This document shows, in pieces, positions 1-12,799 of a DNA stretch of 64,000 nt (position 1 is its first letter; each line of letters starts with the position of its first letter). The notes below the pieces were generated by a model that made no database searches, was not told where the DNA came from, and saw nothing but the letters and a program-made list of their open reading frames with translations. The position numbers and the translations under genes were made by a program. The stretch comes from Pithys albifrons albifrons (taxonomy: Eukaryota > Chordata > Aves > Passeriformes > Thamnophilidae): positions 1,148,849 through 1,212,848 of the forward strand of contig NC_092472.1 in NCBI RefSeq assembly GCF_047495875.1, given 5' to 3'.

Positions 1-1200
1 AAAGTAGGATCTGTCATCACTATTAATACTGGCTTTTGGTGAAAAAAAGTTTTAAAGAGAATGCAAGTACTAAAATGGAAACCCACCTCCCTTTTCCTCC
101 AGTAGTGACCAGATATTTCTGGCTGTACCAATCATTCAGGCACAAGTCCTGACCTCTGTTTATCAGGTCAGTACTTTAGTTGTGTTGGAAAACCTTGTTG
201 TGGGTGATGTCTTGAGCAGTGGATGAGGGGATGGATACCTCTTCAGCATCAGCACAGCCCCTGCAGAGCTGGAGGGCTGTTGCTGTCCATGACTGGAAGA
301 GGGCTGGTCTGTGCTTGGCTGGGTATTGGAGGACAGTGGGCCTCTGCCTGCCCACAGCTGTGTTTGCATCTCATCTGCTTCCACTCAATGTTTAAACCCT
401 AAATTTCAAAATTCAGACACTCACAATCCCCACTTAATTCTAGAGTTTCCTCCCACTGCCAGGCACTCTGCTTTCTGACTCCCAAGTCTGTCAAGTGCCA
501 AGATTTTTGGAGGTTTCAAACACTATCTCAGACAGATATCTGCACTCTGGTTGTGTGCAGCAGCATTCAGCCACATCCACAATGGCATCCATGGGCAGTG
601 GGGTGGCCACTTGCTTGGGATCTGTTGGGTGCTCAGCGTCCATGTTCCAAAAAAGCTGATTGGATCTCGCATGCAGTTGTGGTGGGCACAGAGCAAGGGC
701 TTTCTGTGTTCACCAGATGAGGGTGTTGGCTCTGTAAGGCAGGGAGGGTTTAGGGCACAACCTTCAGAAAATTGTAGTAGAAAAGGGACTTCAATTTGGG
801 TCTTTGTCATCCTAAGGACAGGATCACTTCACTGTGTTTTGAGTGAGAAAAGGCTCATGTGGTTTACAAACCTTTGAGCAGGGAGAGCAGCCACAGCCAT
901 CCCCCTGGTAGGAACAGATTCCTCTCTCCAGTGAGGAGAGAGCTTTGGTGCTTTCAGCTTCTGTCTTGATATACTGGATTTTGTCTCCCGATCTTAGAAG
1001 TTGAGCTCTTCCCCCAGATATAACCTGTGAGTGAAATGCACAAGGTGTTGGACAGCCAGCCCATTACCCTTTCTTTGTGAGGAGGGCATGGATGCTGCAC
1101 AAATGATGCTTCCTGTGCACTGGAAGCCACTGGGTGCAACGGGAAGGGGGACATGCAGGTAAGAGACCATCCAGGTGGTGAATGGCAGTGAGAGGTGGTG
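1..1200. other. Intergenic DNA, no gene recognised
   Basis: No open frame here resembles a known protein, and no repeat family is recognised. The longest frames are short and lack splice context. TLX3, the homeobox gene expected upstream of NPM1 in amniotes, is not visible. Confidence 0.5.
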
Positions 1201-1214
1201 CAGTTTAGAAATGG

Positions 1215-2046
1215 TATTCCCCAATTCAGTGTCCTCACTGAGACTCTCCCAAACCACACATCTCTCACTTCCTCCCCTCTTCCTCTCCCCCTTCCTGCTC
1301 CAGTGGAATTGAGTTGAGAGTTGGAGGCATAAAAGTTGGAGATCATGGGCTGAGATGGGAACAATTTACTGGAAACAGCAATGAAATAAGAAAATGAACA
1401 GTAATTGCAACAATGTTAATGACAACAGTATACAAACATACACTGTGGACCCCGAGAAAATGAACAAGGGTGAACAAGGAATAAGACTGGACAAGAAACA
1501 AGGGCGGACAAGGAACAAGGATGGATGCCTCCTTCACACCCTTCTTCTCAAAATCCAGAAAGCCAGTTTCTCCCATCCCTGGCAATGACTTGAAGTGGTA
1601 TAGAACAACCTCCAGGTCCTGACCAAAACTAGGACAGCAGCATAAACCTCAATTTTGTGAATGTCAATAGGACAGAAATTGCAGAAAGAGCACTCAGTTT
1701 CTTGCTGAAGAAAATTAAGCACCTTTGGGCTTCGGGGCTGGGCAAGGTGTCTCCGTTTAACACACCACAATCATAAGAAATTAAGTGTTCCCAGGCTCCA
1801 GGAATGCTCAGGAGCTTCTGTGGCTGCTCCAGAAGAAGAATGTGGCCATGGTGAGAGTATAAGCTGGAGGTGTGTGGGATGGGCTGTGCTGCTTTGCTTC
1901 TTCTGCTCTGCAAAGACTCCAGGACCTGGAATTGTGCTGCAGGTTGATTGTGCAGAGATTCAAGGGTTTCTGACAGGTTAGAGAAGCTTGGCCTGTATGA
2001 GGATTCAGCTGCTCCTTCACACAGCCTGGGAGGCTACCTGAACACG
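1215..2046 (-). mobile_element. LTR of an avian endogenous retrovirus, reverse orientation (LTR A)
   Basis: Read on the minus strand, this stretch has the layout of a bird ERVL-type LTR. It begins near 2046 with TGTTCAGG. It contains a block around 1310-1400 that closely matches 13500-13560 on the plus strand, including the shared strings CCAGTAAATTGTT and CTCAGCCCATGATCT. Both copies also share a TATACCAC motif and an ACTGAATTGG motif near their 3' ends. The two are therefore related LTRs in opposite orientations about 11 kb apart. No coding internal region is evident next to this copy, so it is probably a solo LTR. Boundaries are approximate and the family name is not assigned. Confidence 0.6.
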
Positions 2047-5000
2047 TGCTGCCTTCTCAGGTACAGCACTGAATGAATGAAACCAGAAGAGAATTGGTTT
2101 TAATATTCATATTTCATTTTTGCAGAATGTGTTTAACTTTTTCTGTGCAAAGAAAAAATCCAGCAAAATACTATCCACATGGCTATTTTATGCTTCTGCT
2201 TGTCTTGTCTTCTCTTTATAATTAGCCTAATATGATATCTGATCCCTGCTCTTTTTAGTGTTTGTGTGCTGCTCTGACAGCACTACTGCTGTTATTTCTT
2301 AGATAAGTTAATCACTTCTTAATGACTGGACAAGGTATCTTTATTTAACTGCATAAAGAGATTTAACTTTTCCTGTTAAGATGTGACCGCTGGTTTATGT
2401 TTTGTTAATGACATGTAATGTTGGTGTAAGGCTCAGGTGGTACACACGTGGTGAAGAGAGCTTGGGCATCTGGTTTTGGAAGCTGTGAAAGAGGCAGGGA
2501 GAAGAGGAACTTGTGCTCTATTAATCTGAATTTATTAGGAAAGCCCTATCGTAAGCCTGGCCAGCTGCTGCTTCATGGCCCAGCATGGCCAGTGCTTCAA
2601 AATCAGAGGTGGTTGAAGTCACATCACCTCCCTCATGCTCATGGTTGAGCACATATACATGCTTATTTGTATGATTATTTCAAGTGCTTGCTGCAAGATT
2701 ATTGTCTTCTTATAAAGAAGATAAACACATTCTTAAAATGTGCAAACAGCAGGAGCTGTGCTCAGTCAGACCCATGTGTGAGCAGAGCACGCAGAGGTGG
2801 ACGTTTCCTTGTCAACATGTCAGCCCCTCTGGCACGGTGCTCACAGGAGCAGGACTGTCTGTGACAGGCTGGTGGAAGCTGGAGGATCACTCTGGTATCA
2901 GGTGTGGGGACCAGAGAACTGAATTTAAAACCGTGGTCCTCTGTGCCTTGAGGTAATGGACCCAGACACAGAATGTTCACCCTGTAGTGCAAAATGTGAT
3001 TTCTGGGCAAGGTTTACTCAGTGTAAAAATGAAAGAGCAGAATGAGACCAGTGAGACCAAATCAGAGCATCTGATCTTTGAGAAGTTACTGGGGATTGGC
3101 CAGGAACAAAACTTCCAGCACCTCTGAGCTTAGAATTGGTGAATCCTCCTGCTCCAGCTCCACAAGTCTGCAGATGTCAATGGGGACTGGTGTTTGAATT
3201 GGTTTTATCTATCAGCCCCCCATGCACATTTGCTATTGGATTCTGTGTGCAACCCCAAGCTCAACGGGCTACTCTGAGACTGGTTTTCTCCAGCATCATT
3301 TAGAGCAAAGCTTTTGAAAGGAAGCAGAAACATGAGATGCAGCAGCCCCAAGCGTGAGTGCCAGTGCCTTCTTGGGGCTGAGTTGTCTTCTGGGGCAGGA
3401 GGAAAAGCCCTCAGGGGGAAGCCAGGCCCTTTAAAGCATCTGAACCTGCTCTGCCAAAACTGAAGGCAGCAGACTCCTTTCCCTTCCTTATTTGAAAGTT
3501 TTGACCCTAACATTTATGAGTATCTTGAAGTGTTTGGCCAGGAATCTTTATTCCTCCCTCACAAAGAAAAGGCCAGGCAACTTCTTGGCATTTAATTTTA
3601 CTGGCTGACTTTCATGTCAGTCTGATCAATGGTATCTCTCCTTCCTCAGTAGCATATTCTAATAAGAAACTAAATCAGAAAACCAGAAAACTTCTGGCAT
3701 CTCCATTTTTTTTGGCTCCTACCTCCATCTACAGCATGTTGACAAGGAAACATTTATTGTTGGAGGGCAACACAATAAGGAAAAGGGTGATTGGAACATC
3801 TTTGAAAGCGGGGTCCTGCTGGCTGGGGTAGTCTCTGCTCTGCTCCATAGGCTGGTACTCGGGATCAAATATGGACCAGCCCTCAAACCATCCCCTGGAG
3901 CCTCCATGCCAGGCATTGGGCAAGGAGAAGCAGCCAGAGAGTCACTTCAGAGGAGCAAGAGAATCACCTGCCTGTGTGTTTGCAGGTTGGTTGTGTAAGT
4001 ATGGGGCAGATATGGGGCTTCTTGCTGGATTTGTAAGGGGTTTGCACCTGGAGCAGTGTGGGTGGTGGAGTGGTCTGAGTGTGAGCAACAAGAGATCCAG
4101 TGCATTTCAGAAATACAAAATTAGACAGCAGCTGAACCCTGCTGGGGGCACAGGACTGCAGTGGCAAAGGGGAAAACATCCTGTAGTGTGTTGTAAAGAG
4201 CTCTTCAAACACTACAAAATGGGGTATCTTATGATGGTTTTAGGCTGCACTGCTGTAAAACCGTGAGCAGGGCTCGGGCAGCCCTGGCAGCCCTTGTCAA
4301 ACCCAGCCCTGTCCCCCTGACTGCCTGAGGTCAGGAGCATTAATACCCTCTTTGGAGATCGGAGAATGGGGTAGCAAGAGGTCAAGTGGCTTCATTAGGC
4401 CCCAGAGGATTCCGCTGTTGGAGCCGAACTCCAGAGTGTGGCACAGTGGGAGAGCTTTGTCCGGCCTCAAAGGGCCATCCCTGTAAATCCTCACGTGCTT
4501 TGATCTCCCACTTGAACTTGCAGTTAACTCTGTCCTTCACGATTTTGGTTGCTGTGTGGCTGGTGCTGAGGGTTTGTGACAAGGCTTTGCAGGCTCAAGC
4601 GTGGCTTCAACACCTTTGCCATGGAGGGGGTCTCTGCCAAGGGAACCACCACTGGTCATGGAGAGATTCAGCGTCCCCCCAAATCTCACAGGGATGCAAA
4701 CAGCAAGAGGCATCTCTGGGCAATTCTGGCATCAACTGCAATAGTAATAACAATTAGCAATTATGCAGAGTTATACGCCTTTGGTGCCTATTACAGGCAT
4801 CAACGAGGAGTTCTGTTTCTGTTTCCTACTTGTAGCTGGCCTGATCTTGCATTTCAATGGCAGATGCTCTGAGATAATTTGAGCCACTGCAGATAACCCT
4901 GGGGGTGGTTTGCTGTGCATGCAGCGTGGCGTGGCCAGTCAACCTTCCCAGCCCCCCAGTAAGTGCCAAGTCATTGATGGTGGAAAACTGTATTTTGGAG

Positions 5001-5399
5001 AAGGGGAAAGAAAGAGAAATGGTTTCTGCTGCCCCCAGCAGAGTTGTCCTGAGATCCATCTCCGGGTGATGAAATGGGTTGGTGGGTACTCCTCTGGAGC
5101 TGGGGGGCCCATGGGTATCATCACTACTGTCTCCTTACCTGGTGTGCTCTCTGGAGTCGGAGCTGCCAGAAACAAACTTGGAAATCTGGCTGGGAGGCTG
5201 TGAAGGCTCCCCCAGGCTCTGCGGGCTGACGGTGCTCCCTCCCCGCCGGCGCCGGCAGCGAACGCTCCTTTGCTGAGGAGATGAAATGCAGATCTGCACT
5301 TCAGCTTCTCCTCCCTTCCTCCAGCTCCCCCAGAAAAAAAATGGTTAATGTAATATTACATCAGATTGGACTCTGAGGAGCAGAAAGCCAATTTTGGGG
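2047..5399. other. Intergenic DNA, no gene recognised
   Basis: No coding frame with homology, no RNA gene and no clear repeat was recognised. Composition is mixed, with a small GC-rich patch near 5230-5260. Confidence 0.45.
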
Positions 5400-5880
5400 G
5401 AATGTGAGCCAACCTACATTTAACTGGGATGCTGATATTTACTGTTGCATGATCCGGGCCTGTAGCATGGGTGAAGTCACTGGCTGGGGATTCAGAGTCC
5501 AATTAGGCAGTGTTAATAGAGGAGGCAGCGATGCTTCATTGAGAGAAATTACTAAAATTGTACTTTCAGGACAGTCAATTAGATGTGTTTTGACAAAGGA
5601 ACAAAAAGATGAAACTGAAGCCCTTGGAAAAAAGAATGAGAGAATTCAGAGGGAACATGTCTGTTTGGGGAATCCTAATATTTTTTGTTGAAATCATTAA
5701 GTGAAATTAAATACTATTTTAAACCAAAGGGATAGAATATCTAATTAAGATAGAAAAAAGGTTTGGGGAAGGGTATTGTTGAGGGGATTAGAGAAATGCT
5801 TTACAATTCATGTTGACTGAGGCGAGGCCCCCTGAATGTATTAGGTATATTAGTAACGGGGGTATGAAAAATCTCTTGAC
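5400..5880. promoter_or_regulatory. Candidate conserved non-coding element
   Basis: This AT-rich block is uninterrupted by recognisable repeats and carries homeodomain-type core sites such as CCAATTAG (near 5496) and TCTAATTAAGA (near 5739). Its texture differs from the flanking C/G-rich DNA and resembles deeply conserved enhancers near developmental genes. This is inference from composition; conservation was not tested. Confidence 0.3.
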
Positions 5881-6559
5881 AAGCAGATCTGAAGTTTAGA
5901 AAGGGTTTCTTTAGGGTGACTCCAAGGCTCCTAGACTCCTAGAGTGAAGTGTGGGAATGAAGCCAGGGAAATTAAGGAGATTGAGGACGACGTGTGTTTT
6001 TGGAGCCGTGCTGGTGCTCCCATGTGGTCCTGGTGCTGGTGTGGGAGTTGCTGCAGCAGCAAAGCGGCTGCAGGGCTTGCACACCCCTGGGATGGCCAAG
6101 CAGCAAGTGGGAGGAGAATTTGGAGAGTCAGGGTACCCTGATGGTGGGGTGAGAGTGGGGGAAATCCTGCCATGGGGCAGTGCAGACAGTGGACCCCATT
6201 GGCACGCCCTGTGTCCCAGGGAGATGTGGGATGATACAGGAGCCCATCCCTGAGCCCTGGCTGAGCTGCCAGAGCTCTCCTGGACAACATATGGCAGGAT
6301 CTTACTTGGCTTCATGTGCTCACTTTTGATCTGGTCGTGTTTCTTCCAAGACCTACATCTCCGCTTTGCCATTATGTTTCCAGGAGCTGATCTTAGTCCC
6401 TTTGTTCCTCCAGAACAGAGGACAGGGTGATGGGCTGGGGACCCATCCCTGACATTTCCATGATGGTTTGTGAGACCCTTGCCACCATCAGTTCCAGTGC
6501 ACAGGTTTGCCCTGCCCTCAGGTAGGCACAAGCTGGCCAGAAAGAGCAGGGGTGTTCTC

Positions 6560-7260
6560 TAGCAATTCCTCTTTAATCTGGGATGATTTTTCCCATATTT
6601 TACAGTCAGAGCTCCAGAGGCTGCCACTCTTAACACACAGCTCCAGTAAAACTCTTCTGCCTACAGGCCTCTCCTAAAGACCTCCATTTTTGACCAATAT
6701 CATCATATTGCTTAATTCATTTGATATACAGAGACAGTTAGTGAAATATGCATGCTATATTATATTAAAGAGAAATGTAACCTTCAATTGGTATCTGATG
6801 TGCACTTTGCAATAACTGCTATTAGTTGTCTATAAAACTCCTAGACATCATTTGATTTTATTACCATTATATTATTTTACTTGAGAACATATAGGAGGAG
6901 TGGTGATTGCAGGTCTTCAAGTGCTTACTGGGAAATATTTAACACAGAATGTTTTATTTATTAGCATAAAGAGACACAATGGATTGTTGGTGATTAAAGT
7001 GATGATACTGCTGCCATACTTGTCAAAAATATAGACCTAATTCAATAGAAAGGCGACAGTCAGTCTCCATGTTGATCTATGCTGCAGCAAACTGCCTCTG
7101 AAAGCAGTACAATGCCTGAATTGGCCTCTTAATTTTATGCTCTAGGGCATAGTATAAAAAAGGGAATTCTTTCTAAGTGCGTGTAATTGCATGTTACCAG
7201 AACCTAAAATATAAGCCAAATTTTTGAAATTATAAGTGTTAAGTTTTCCATTTCAATTCC
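6560..7260. promoter_or_regulatory. Candidate conserved non-coding element
   Basis: A roughly 700-bp AT-rich, repeat-free block with many ATTA/TAAT cores, an ATATGCATGC octamer-like site near 6748, and TTAGCATAAAG near 6961. Such blocks are common around TLX and FGF genes, which fits this interval, but only cross-species alignment could establish conservation. Confidence 0.33.
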
Positions 7261-10200
7261 TTTCCCTCCTCCTTCAAAAAATCATCAAAACAAAAGAGCT
7301 TTAAAATGCCTTGCTGTCCCACATCATTAATAAAATATAGAGCATAGTCAGCCTTTAATTGCAAATGTACATTTTGAAAGAAAATAGTTTTTAAAAAAAT
7401 AACTGATTTTCCCTCTCTCCCGGGCATGAAGCACCGGAACTGGGACCCACTTGTCCCACCACACATTCCACCCTCTCTTTTGCAGTGATGTGTTTCAAAC
7501 CACAGCACCCTCCTGCCTGGCTTGGGACTGCTTGGATGGGCTGGAACACCATTTCCCTTGCCTGGCTGGGGAAGGCTGGGAATTAGGTAAGTCATGCAGC
7601 TCAGCTGGGGCTTGCTAAGCCCAGTGTATCAAGAGGAGGGGGCAGCCCCACAGCCCCCCGGATGGGTTTGGGGTCACTCTCACGGCTGGTAGGGCTGGAG
7701 CTTCTGCCTTCTCCCAGAGGCTGAATCAGGGAAGTGATGCCAGACAGGTGGATCAGCAAGTCCACGCTGCTCAGGTGGAGCAGCTTTTCAGAGGGAGTCT
7801 GGAGTGGGAAGGGCTTGTGTCCTTCCTTTGCCCTGTGCTAAAATGGGATTCGCTTCACACAGACACAAATCAGCATTTGCCTTGAAAAAAATCCACCCCT
7901 TGCCACCCTCCTTGCACGGGTTTGTGTTTACAACTTCACTCCTCTGAACAGAAAGCAGGAAACAAAAAGAAAGATTAACCATTTTGTACACTTGATGGCT
8001 TCATTGGACAGGCAATAAATCAATACAATTGAATTGGAGCAGATAGTGTTCAAATGCTATTATCCATGTCTCTGTTATTGAGCTGGGATCCTCAGAATGA
8101 CTTAGAGAGATCCCTCCAGCTCCAGGAATCCCTTTCCTAGGAAACCTGCAGAATTCAACCTGCTCCAGGGCTCACCCAGCCCACAGTGCAGCCCTGCACC
8201 TTGCTGAAGATTTGATCCTTTCTGGGTTTGTTACCCAAACCTCATCCTCTCTGGGTTTGCTGTTACATGGTTATGTTGTTGTAGTGCAAGCAGAAAATCA
8301 TCTTAAATGCTAATGCTGATGCCATTTGAGACACTGTGCTCATAATAATGGAGGAGAAATCTGCTGGTAGATCCAAGAGTGGCAACACAATTTGCTCCAG
8401 GAAGTGTTTCCAAGGCTGGAAGCAGAGGCTTTGGAGCTAATCTGGTCCTGCATGTATTTGCTTTTGCTTTCTTGCAGTGAGATTGCCAGCAAAGATCTGG
8501 CTGCTGCAGTCCCTGCAATGGTGGCCCCTTCTTTGTTTGGGGCCGTTTGGAGACGACAGGGATCCCAAAGGAATTTCCTGGTGCTTCCTGCCCGATTCAG
8601 GTGTCTGTATTTCCATAACTTCCCAGGATAGACAATGGCTCTCTGAAGTCTGTGTTTTTGCAGAACAGAAGAGTCATCTGTAAAAGCTTAAGATACCCAA
8701 AAGGCCAGATTTAATGTTGATTAAATAGGCCTGACTCCAGCATGGTTCCTGCTAAATTACACCTTCGTAAAAGTAAGGTGAATTAAGCCAAACCCTAAAC
8801 ACTTTAAGGTCTGAAGCTGAGTTCAAGACTTCAAAAATGTTTTGTTAGTAAAATATTCTGTTTCTCTAATACAAGGTTCGGTATTTTGAGGTCCCCGTTT
8901 CGTGGGGGCATAAAGGTTGAGTTCTCAGTTTGCAGTTCAATTCCCAACCCGGAGCTCGTCCCGGCCGCTATTTTGGATGTTTTCCCTTGGACATCTGTAA
9001 TTCCAGAGCGCCCTCTGGTGCCCAGACAGCTCCAGCGCACCGCACACGCCCCTTCCAGACCAAGACCTTTCCTTGCTCCTGACACGGCATTTATCTATCC
9101 CTGTTCCTCCACGTTCCCCACGAGGGGCCATCAGACCCCAGGAGGGGCCACCAGACCCGAATGCGAGTCCCAGTCTGCAAACTCACGGACATGAACTTGG
9201 CTTGAGCCGCTGGTGCTCCCAGACTTTGCAATAGTTAACAAAGGGTACTGCTGATCTGGATGGTGAGATCAGAGCCCAAAACCGTGATGAAAATGGTTTC
9301 ACGTTGCCACTGATGGGAATGAAGCCTGGAGCATGGGGCTTAGTGAGCTGAGAACTGATCCCTGTATTTCAATGTATTCCCAAGAAACAAGGGAGCCAAA
9401 ATCATCCCTGCTCTGCCTCCAGTAAGCTTAACATACCTGGAGTATGATGTTGTTACAGTGACTTATGATATTTATATCAGCTGAGAATCTGAACCCTTTT
9501 CCATTACATGAAGTGACTTTTATTTTAAGGTCTATTAGTTTTGGAAACATAACTACAACAGGGTTATGTCCTGTAAAACAAGACTAGTGGAGCCTCTGTG
9601 GAGCAGAACACCCTTCAGCATCACAGGGAGGAGGAGCGATGCTCTAGGATGGTGCTGGGAGCATGAGTGGAGGTTCCATGGCTTTGCAGGGACCTTGGAT
9701 GCTGGCAGCAGGGGGCAATAAGGTATGCCAAGTCTAACAAGTAGGTGTCTGAGACCCCTTCATGTGACTTTTGCTCCCCTCTGGCAAGTGTACACTGCAG
9801 GTTTGCAACTGCATCTGTTTAGATTGTGTGTGACATAACCTGTCAGTTGACACCACGATTGCCATGGCAGCACATGGAGGGACCTCATGGTGGTCCTTGA
9901 GGAGCTGATCCACCTGGTATCCTGCTCAGCCCCAGCACAGACATGTGCCAGTTGTTCTGAGGGATGTTTATGCATATGGGGGGTGTCCCTGCCACGTGCC
10001 AGATGGATCTACTTGACAAGAATGAACAAGAGTGATGAACCATCCTGCAGGTGAGTGTGACAGTCACAGCATGTGGGGGCAGTACAAGACAGAGAGGAAC
10101 TCTTATTTTGCAGTTGCTGTCAGCACTCAGCCTTCCAAATCTTAGATAAAATTCAAGAATTTCTTCTTGAGGAAGCTGGAAATCCTCTGTCTTGAAAGGA

Positions 10201-10920
10201 AGTTGCCTGTTATTTTGAGAGCTAACATACCACAGGACCTCAACTCCTGGTAAACCTACTTTTCAAACTCCTGGTAAACCTACCACCTGGTTTTTAAAAG
10301 CCTGTGCCACACAGATATGCACCATTCATGGCCAGGGCTCACACCTGGTATGGCAAATGCAGAGAATTAAACATGGAGGGTCGTGTGTTTTTCCTTTATG
10401 TCATCCAGGAATCAGGGGCACTGGCTAACCTTGCCTTTGGATGTAGCTGCTCCAGGGGTTAGTTTTCCCTGCTATAGGAAACAGCCATGAGAAAAGCATT
10501 GAGATGATAGTGTGAATATTTTGTCACCTTTCTGTCTTGAACTGCTGCAAATTACCACCAGAAGAGCAACAGAGACTTCATTTGAAGGTGTTGTTGGAGC
10601 CCCTGTGACCACCCAACAGCTTCCTACTGTGGGGTTGTCAGAACTGGCTGCACCTGGATGGAAATGGCTGGCCAAAATCTCCTAGAAAGCTCTGCTGTGT
10701 GTGACCAGCCGCAAAACTGAGCTCTGTTCTGGATCTGGGTCTCATAACCAGCACTGTGGCCCACACTGGGTGGCACTGAAGGGCTCTTGAGCTGCAGGTC
10801 TCCTTGGAATATCTGATATTGAGTCTGGGTGGTGGAGTCCCTTGCCTGCCCCTGTTGGGATCATCCTCAGCCAGGCCACTGTCTGCCAACAGTGCCTGGG
10901 AGAAATGTATGAGAGCAGAT
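7261..10920. other. Intergenic DNA, no gene recognised
   Basis: No protein-like frame, RNA gene or recognisable interspersed repeat was found. Two short near-copies of a CAACTCCTGGTAAACCTAC-like string lie near 10238-10282. Confidence 0.4.
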
Positions 10921-10924
10921 AATG

Positions 10925-11500
10925 ATTTCAGTGATATTTTCCCCAGAATATCTTCCCAAGCAGTTCAAGGATTTATTGAGCCACAGAACGGTGTCTTTTG
11001 CCTGCTGTCCCTTAACTGTCTTTTCCATTCCCATGAGTGTGGCTGATGCACATAAAGTTCTGATGTCCCCAGCATCCTGTGACAGTGAATTCCACAGCTC
11101 TGCTACATGTTGGGTGAGAATCTGCCTTTTTTTTTAATATTTAATCTGCCACCTACAAGTTTCATTTTATGTCCTCTATTTCTTGTATTAGGAGAGACAG
11201 CAGACAGTTGTTTCTTGTTCTCCATGATTCCTGTTATTGTATAGCCCTTTCTTTTTTCTTTTTTTGTTTTTTTTTCACAACGTGGCTATTGCTAACTATA
11301 GTAGTCAAGATGTGGTTGTACCCTGCACTCATACACTGACCTAATGATATTTTCTCCCAGTGATTCCTAACATTCAATTTGATTTTTGACCTTTGCAGTG
11401 CTTCATGCAGATCATAGAGCTTGTAGATGTATTATGTCTCTGAACTCACACTCGTGATCAGAGATCCAACCAGAGCCCATTGTTTCATCTGTAAAGATTT
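10925..11500 (-). mobile_element. Ancient CR1/L3-type LINE fragment, reverse orientation
   Basis: On the plus strand the order of phrases matches the reverse complement of an old amniote CR1/L3-type LINE: TGACAGTGAATTCCACAG near 11080, AATCTGCCACCTA near 11142, TTTCATTTTATG, TTCTTGTATTAGGAGAGACA near 11181, and TGATTCCTAACATTC near 11361. Divergence is high and the middle has poly-T expansions, so the copy is old. Identification rests on recalled phrase order, not alignment, and the exact ends are uncertain. Confidence 0.5.
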
Positions 11501-11557
11501 TTCCAACTGTAGTTTTAAAATGTGATCATTTGTCCAAAATCTTGCTGAAGCCTGTAA

Positions 11558-11645
11558 GCATATATATATAAAAATATCTAAAATACATATAAATATATAG
11601 GTATATATTTATTTATCTTTTATAAATATATATAAAACATATAGA
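11558..11645. repeat. AT-rich low-complexity tract
   Basis: A run of TATATA/AAATATA strings with almost no G or C. It could form local AT hairpins. It directly follows the old CR1/L3 fragment. Confidence 0.8.
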
Positions 11646-12795
11646 GAGAAGTAAATAAGGTGATCTGTGAGTGTTTTGTGTGCCGACGTCAGTAACCCAC
11701 CTTGGAATGCTGCTGCAATGATAAAGTCCCATCCTGCTGCTCCAACTGGACATGTGTTCAGCCTGCAGAACAGTTTAATACTGTTGCTTACATTAGACAA
11801 GCTCAGGAAAGTCCAGGAAATAAATTACTTTATGGCTTTAAACATTACATCGCATTCTTTATCATTATTTGGATGAGGTTTTAAAGACCTTCCCTAGGCT
11901 TGTCTCTGCAAACTTGAGAGAGTGATACAGATCTGTGTGTGTAACCACATCTCCAGATTCCTCGTTTCCCAGAGTGTCCTCTAACATAATCTGGGAACAG
12001 GGAACTGTTTTAGTCTAATGAGCAAATAGAAATATAAGAGTTTGCCTCATGTGTCCCACATAGTACAGCTTCCCTGGCCATGACCTTGGTGATGCACCAA
12101 AATTCCTTACCAGGGGCCATCAGAAACATGGGGTCCTTTTGTTTTCCTCCCTGCAGCATCCTCAGCTTGCAAGATACCCTAACGAAGAGTCAAGGAACTG
12201 AGAGAATGCTGGAGTGAAACCTGCACATTGTGCTGGCTAGGAAAAGTAGAAACACAAAATGAGAGGTGAAGAGGGTGGAAAGGGTGAAATGCAGCAATGC
12301 AGGAGCTGGAATGATAACAACACATCAGCCTCTCCAGGTTTGTGTGCAGATTCTGCACATTTTTATTTTTGTGGGGTTTTTTGCAGTGAGTGGGTGATGG
12401 GGAGGAGAACAGAAGGGCACGCTGGAGATGTGGAGCTGCCTGTGCTCTAAGCTGAGAGATCAGAAATAATGGTGGTCATGGTTTTTACTCTTCTGACATC
12501 TGTACTATGCATGCCAGTGGGGTCCTGGGGACAAAACATGACCTTTGACTGGTGTGCTTGAAGTCCTCACACAACATGTTGAGCAAGGTCAAACACAGCA
12601 AAGAACCAAGGGAAGGATTGTTTTCTCTCTCTGAGCAGAGTTCTTTTAAATGTGGAAGATGCAAGAGATGTCCAGGAGGGCAGATAAGATTCTCATTGAG
12701 CCAAATGGGGTTTGGCACAAAGCTCAGCTGTGTTTCTTGGCCTGCAAGTTAATTTGGATCATGCCATCCCAGCTAAGGTCTGTCACTGTGGCCGA
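11646..12795. other. Intergenic DNA, no gene recognised
   Basis: No coding, RNA or clear repeat signal was recognised between the AT-rich tract and the retroviral LTR. Confidence 0.4.
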
Positions 12796-12799
12796 GTGC

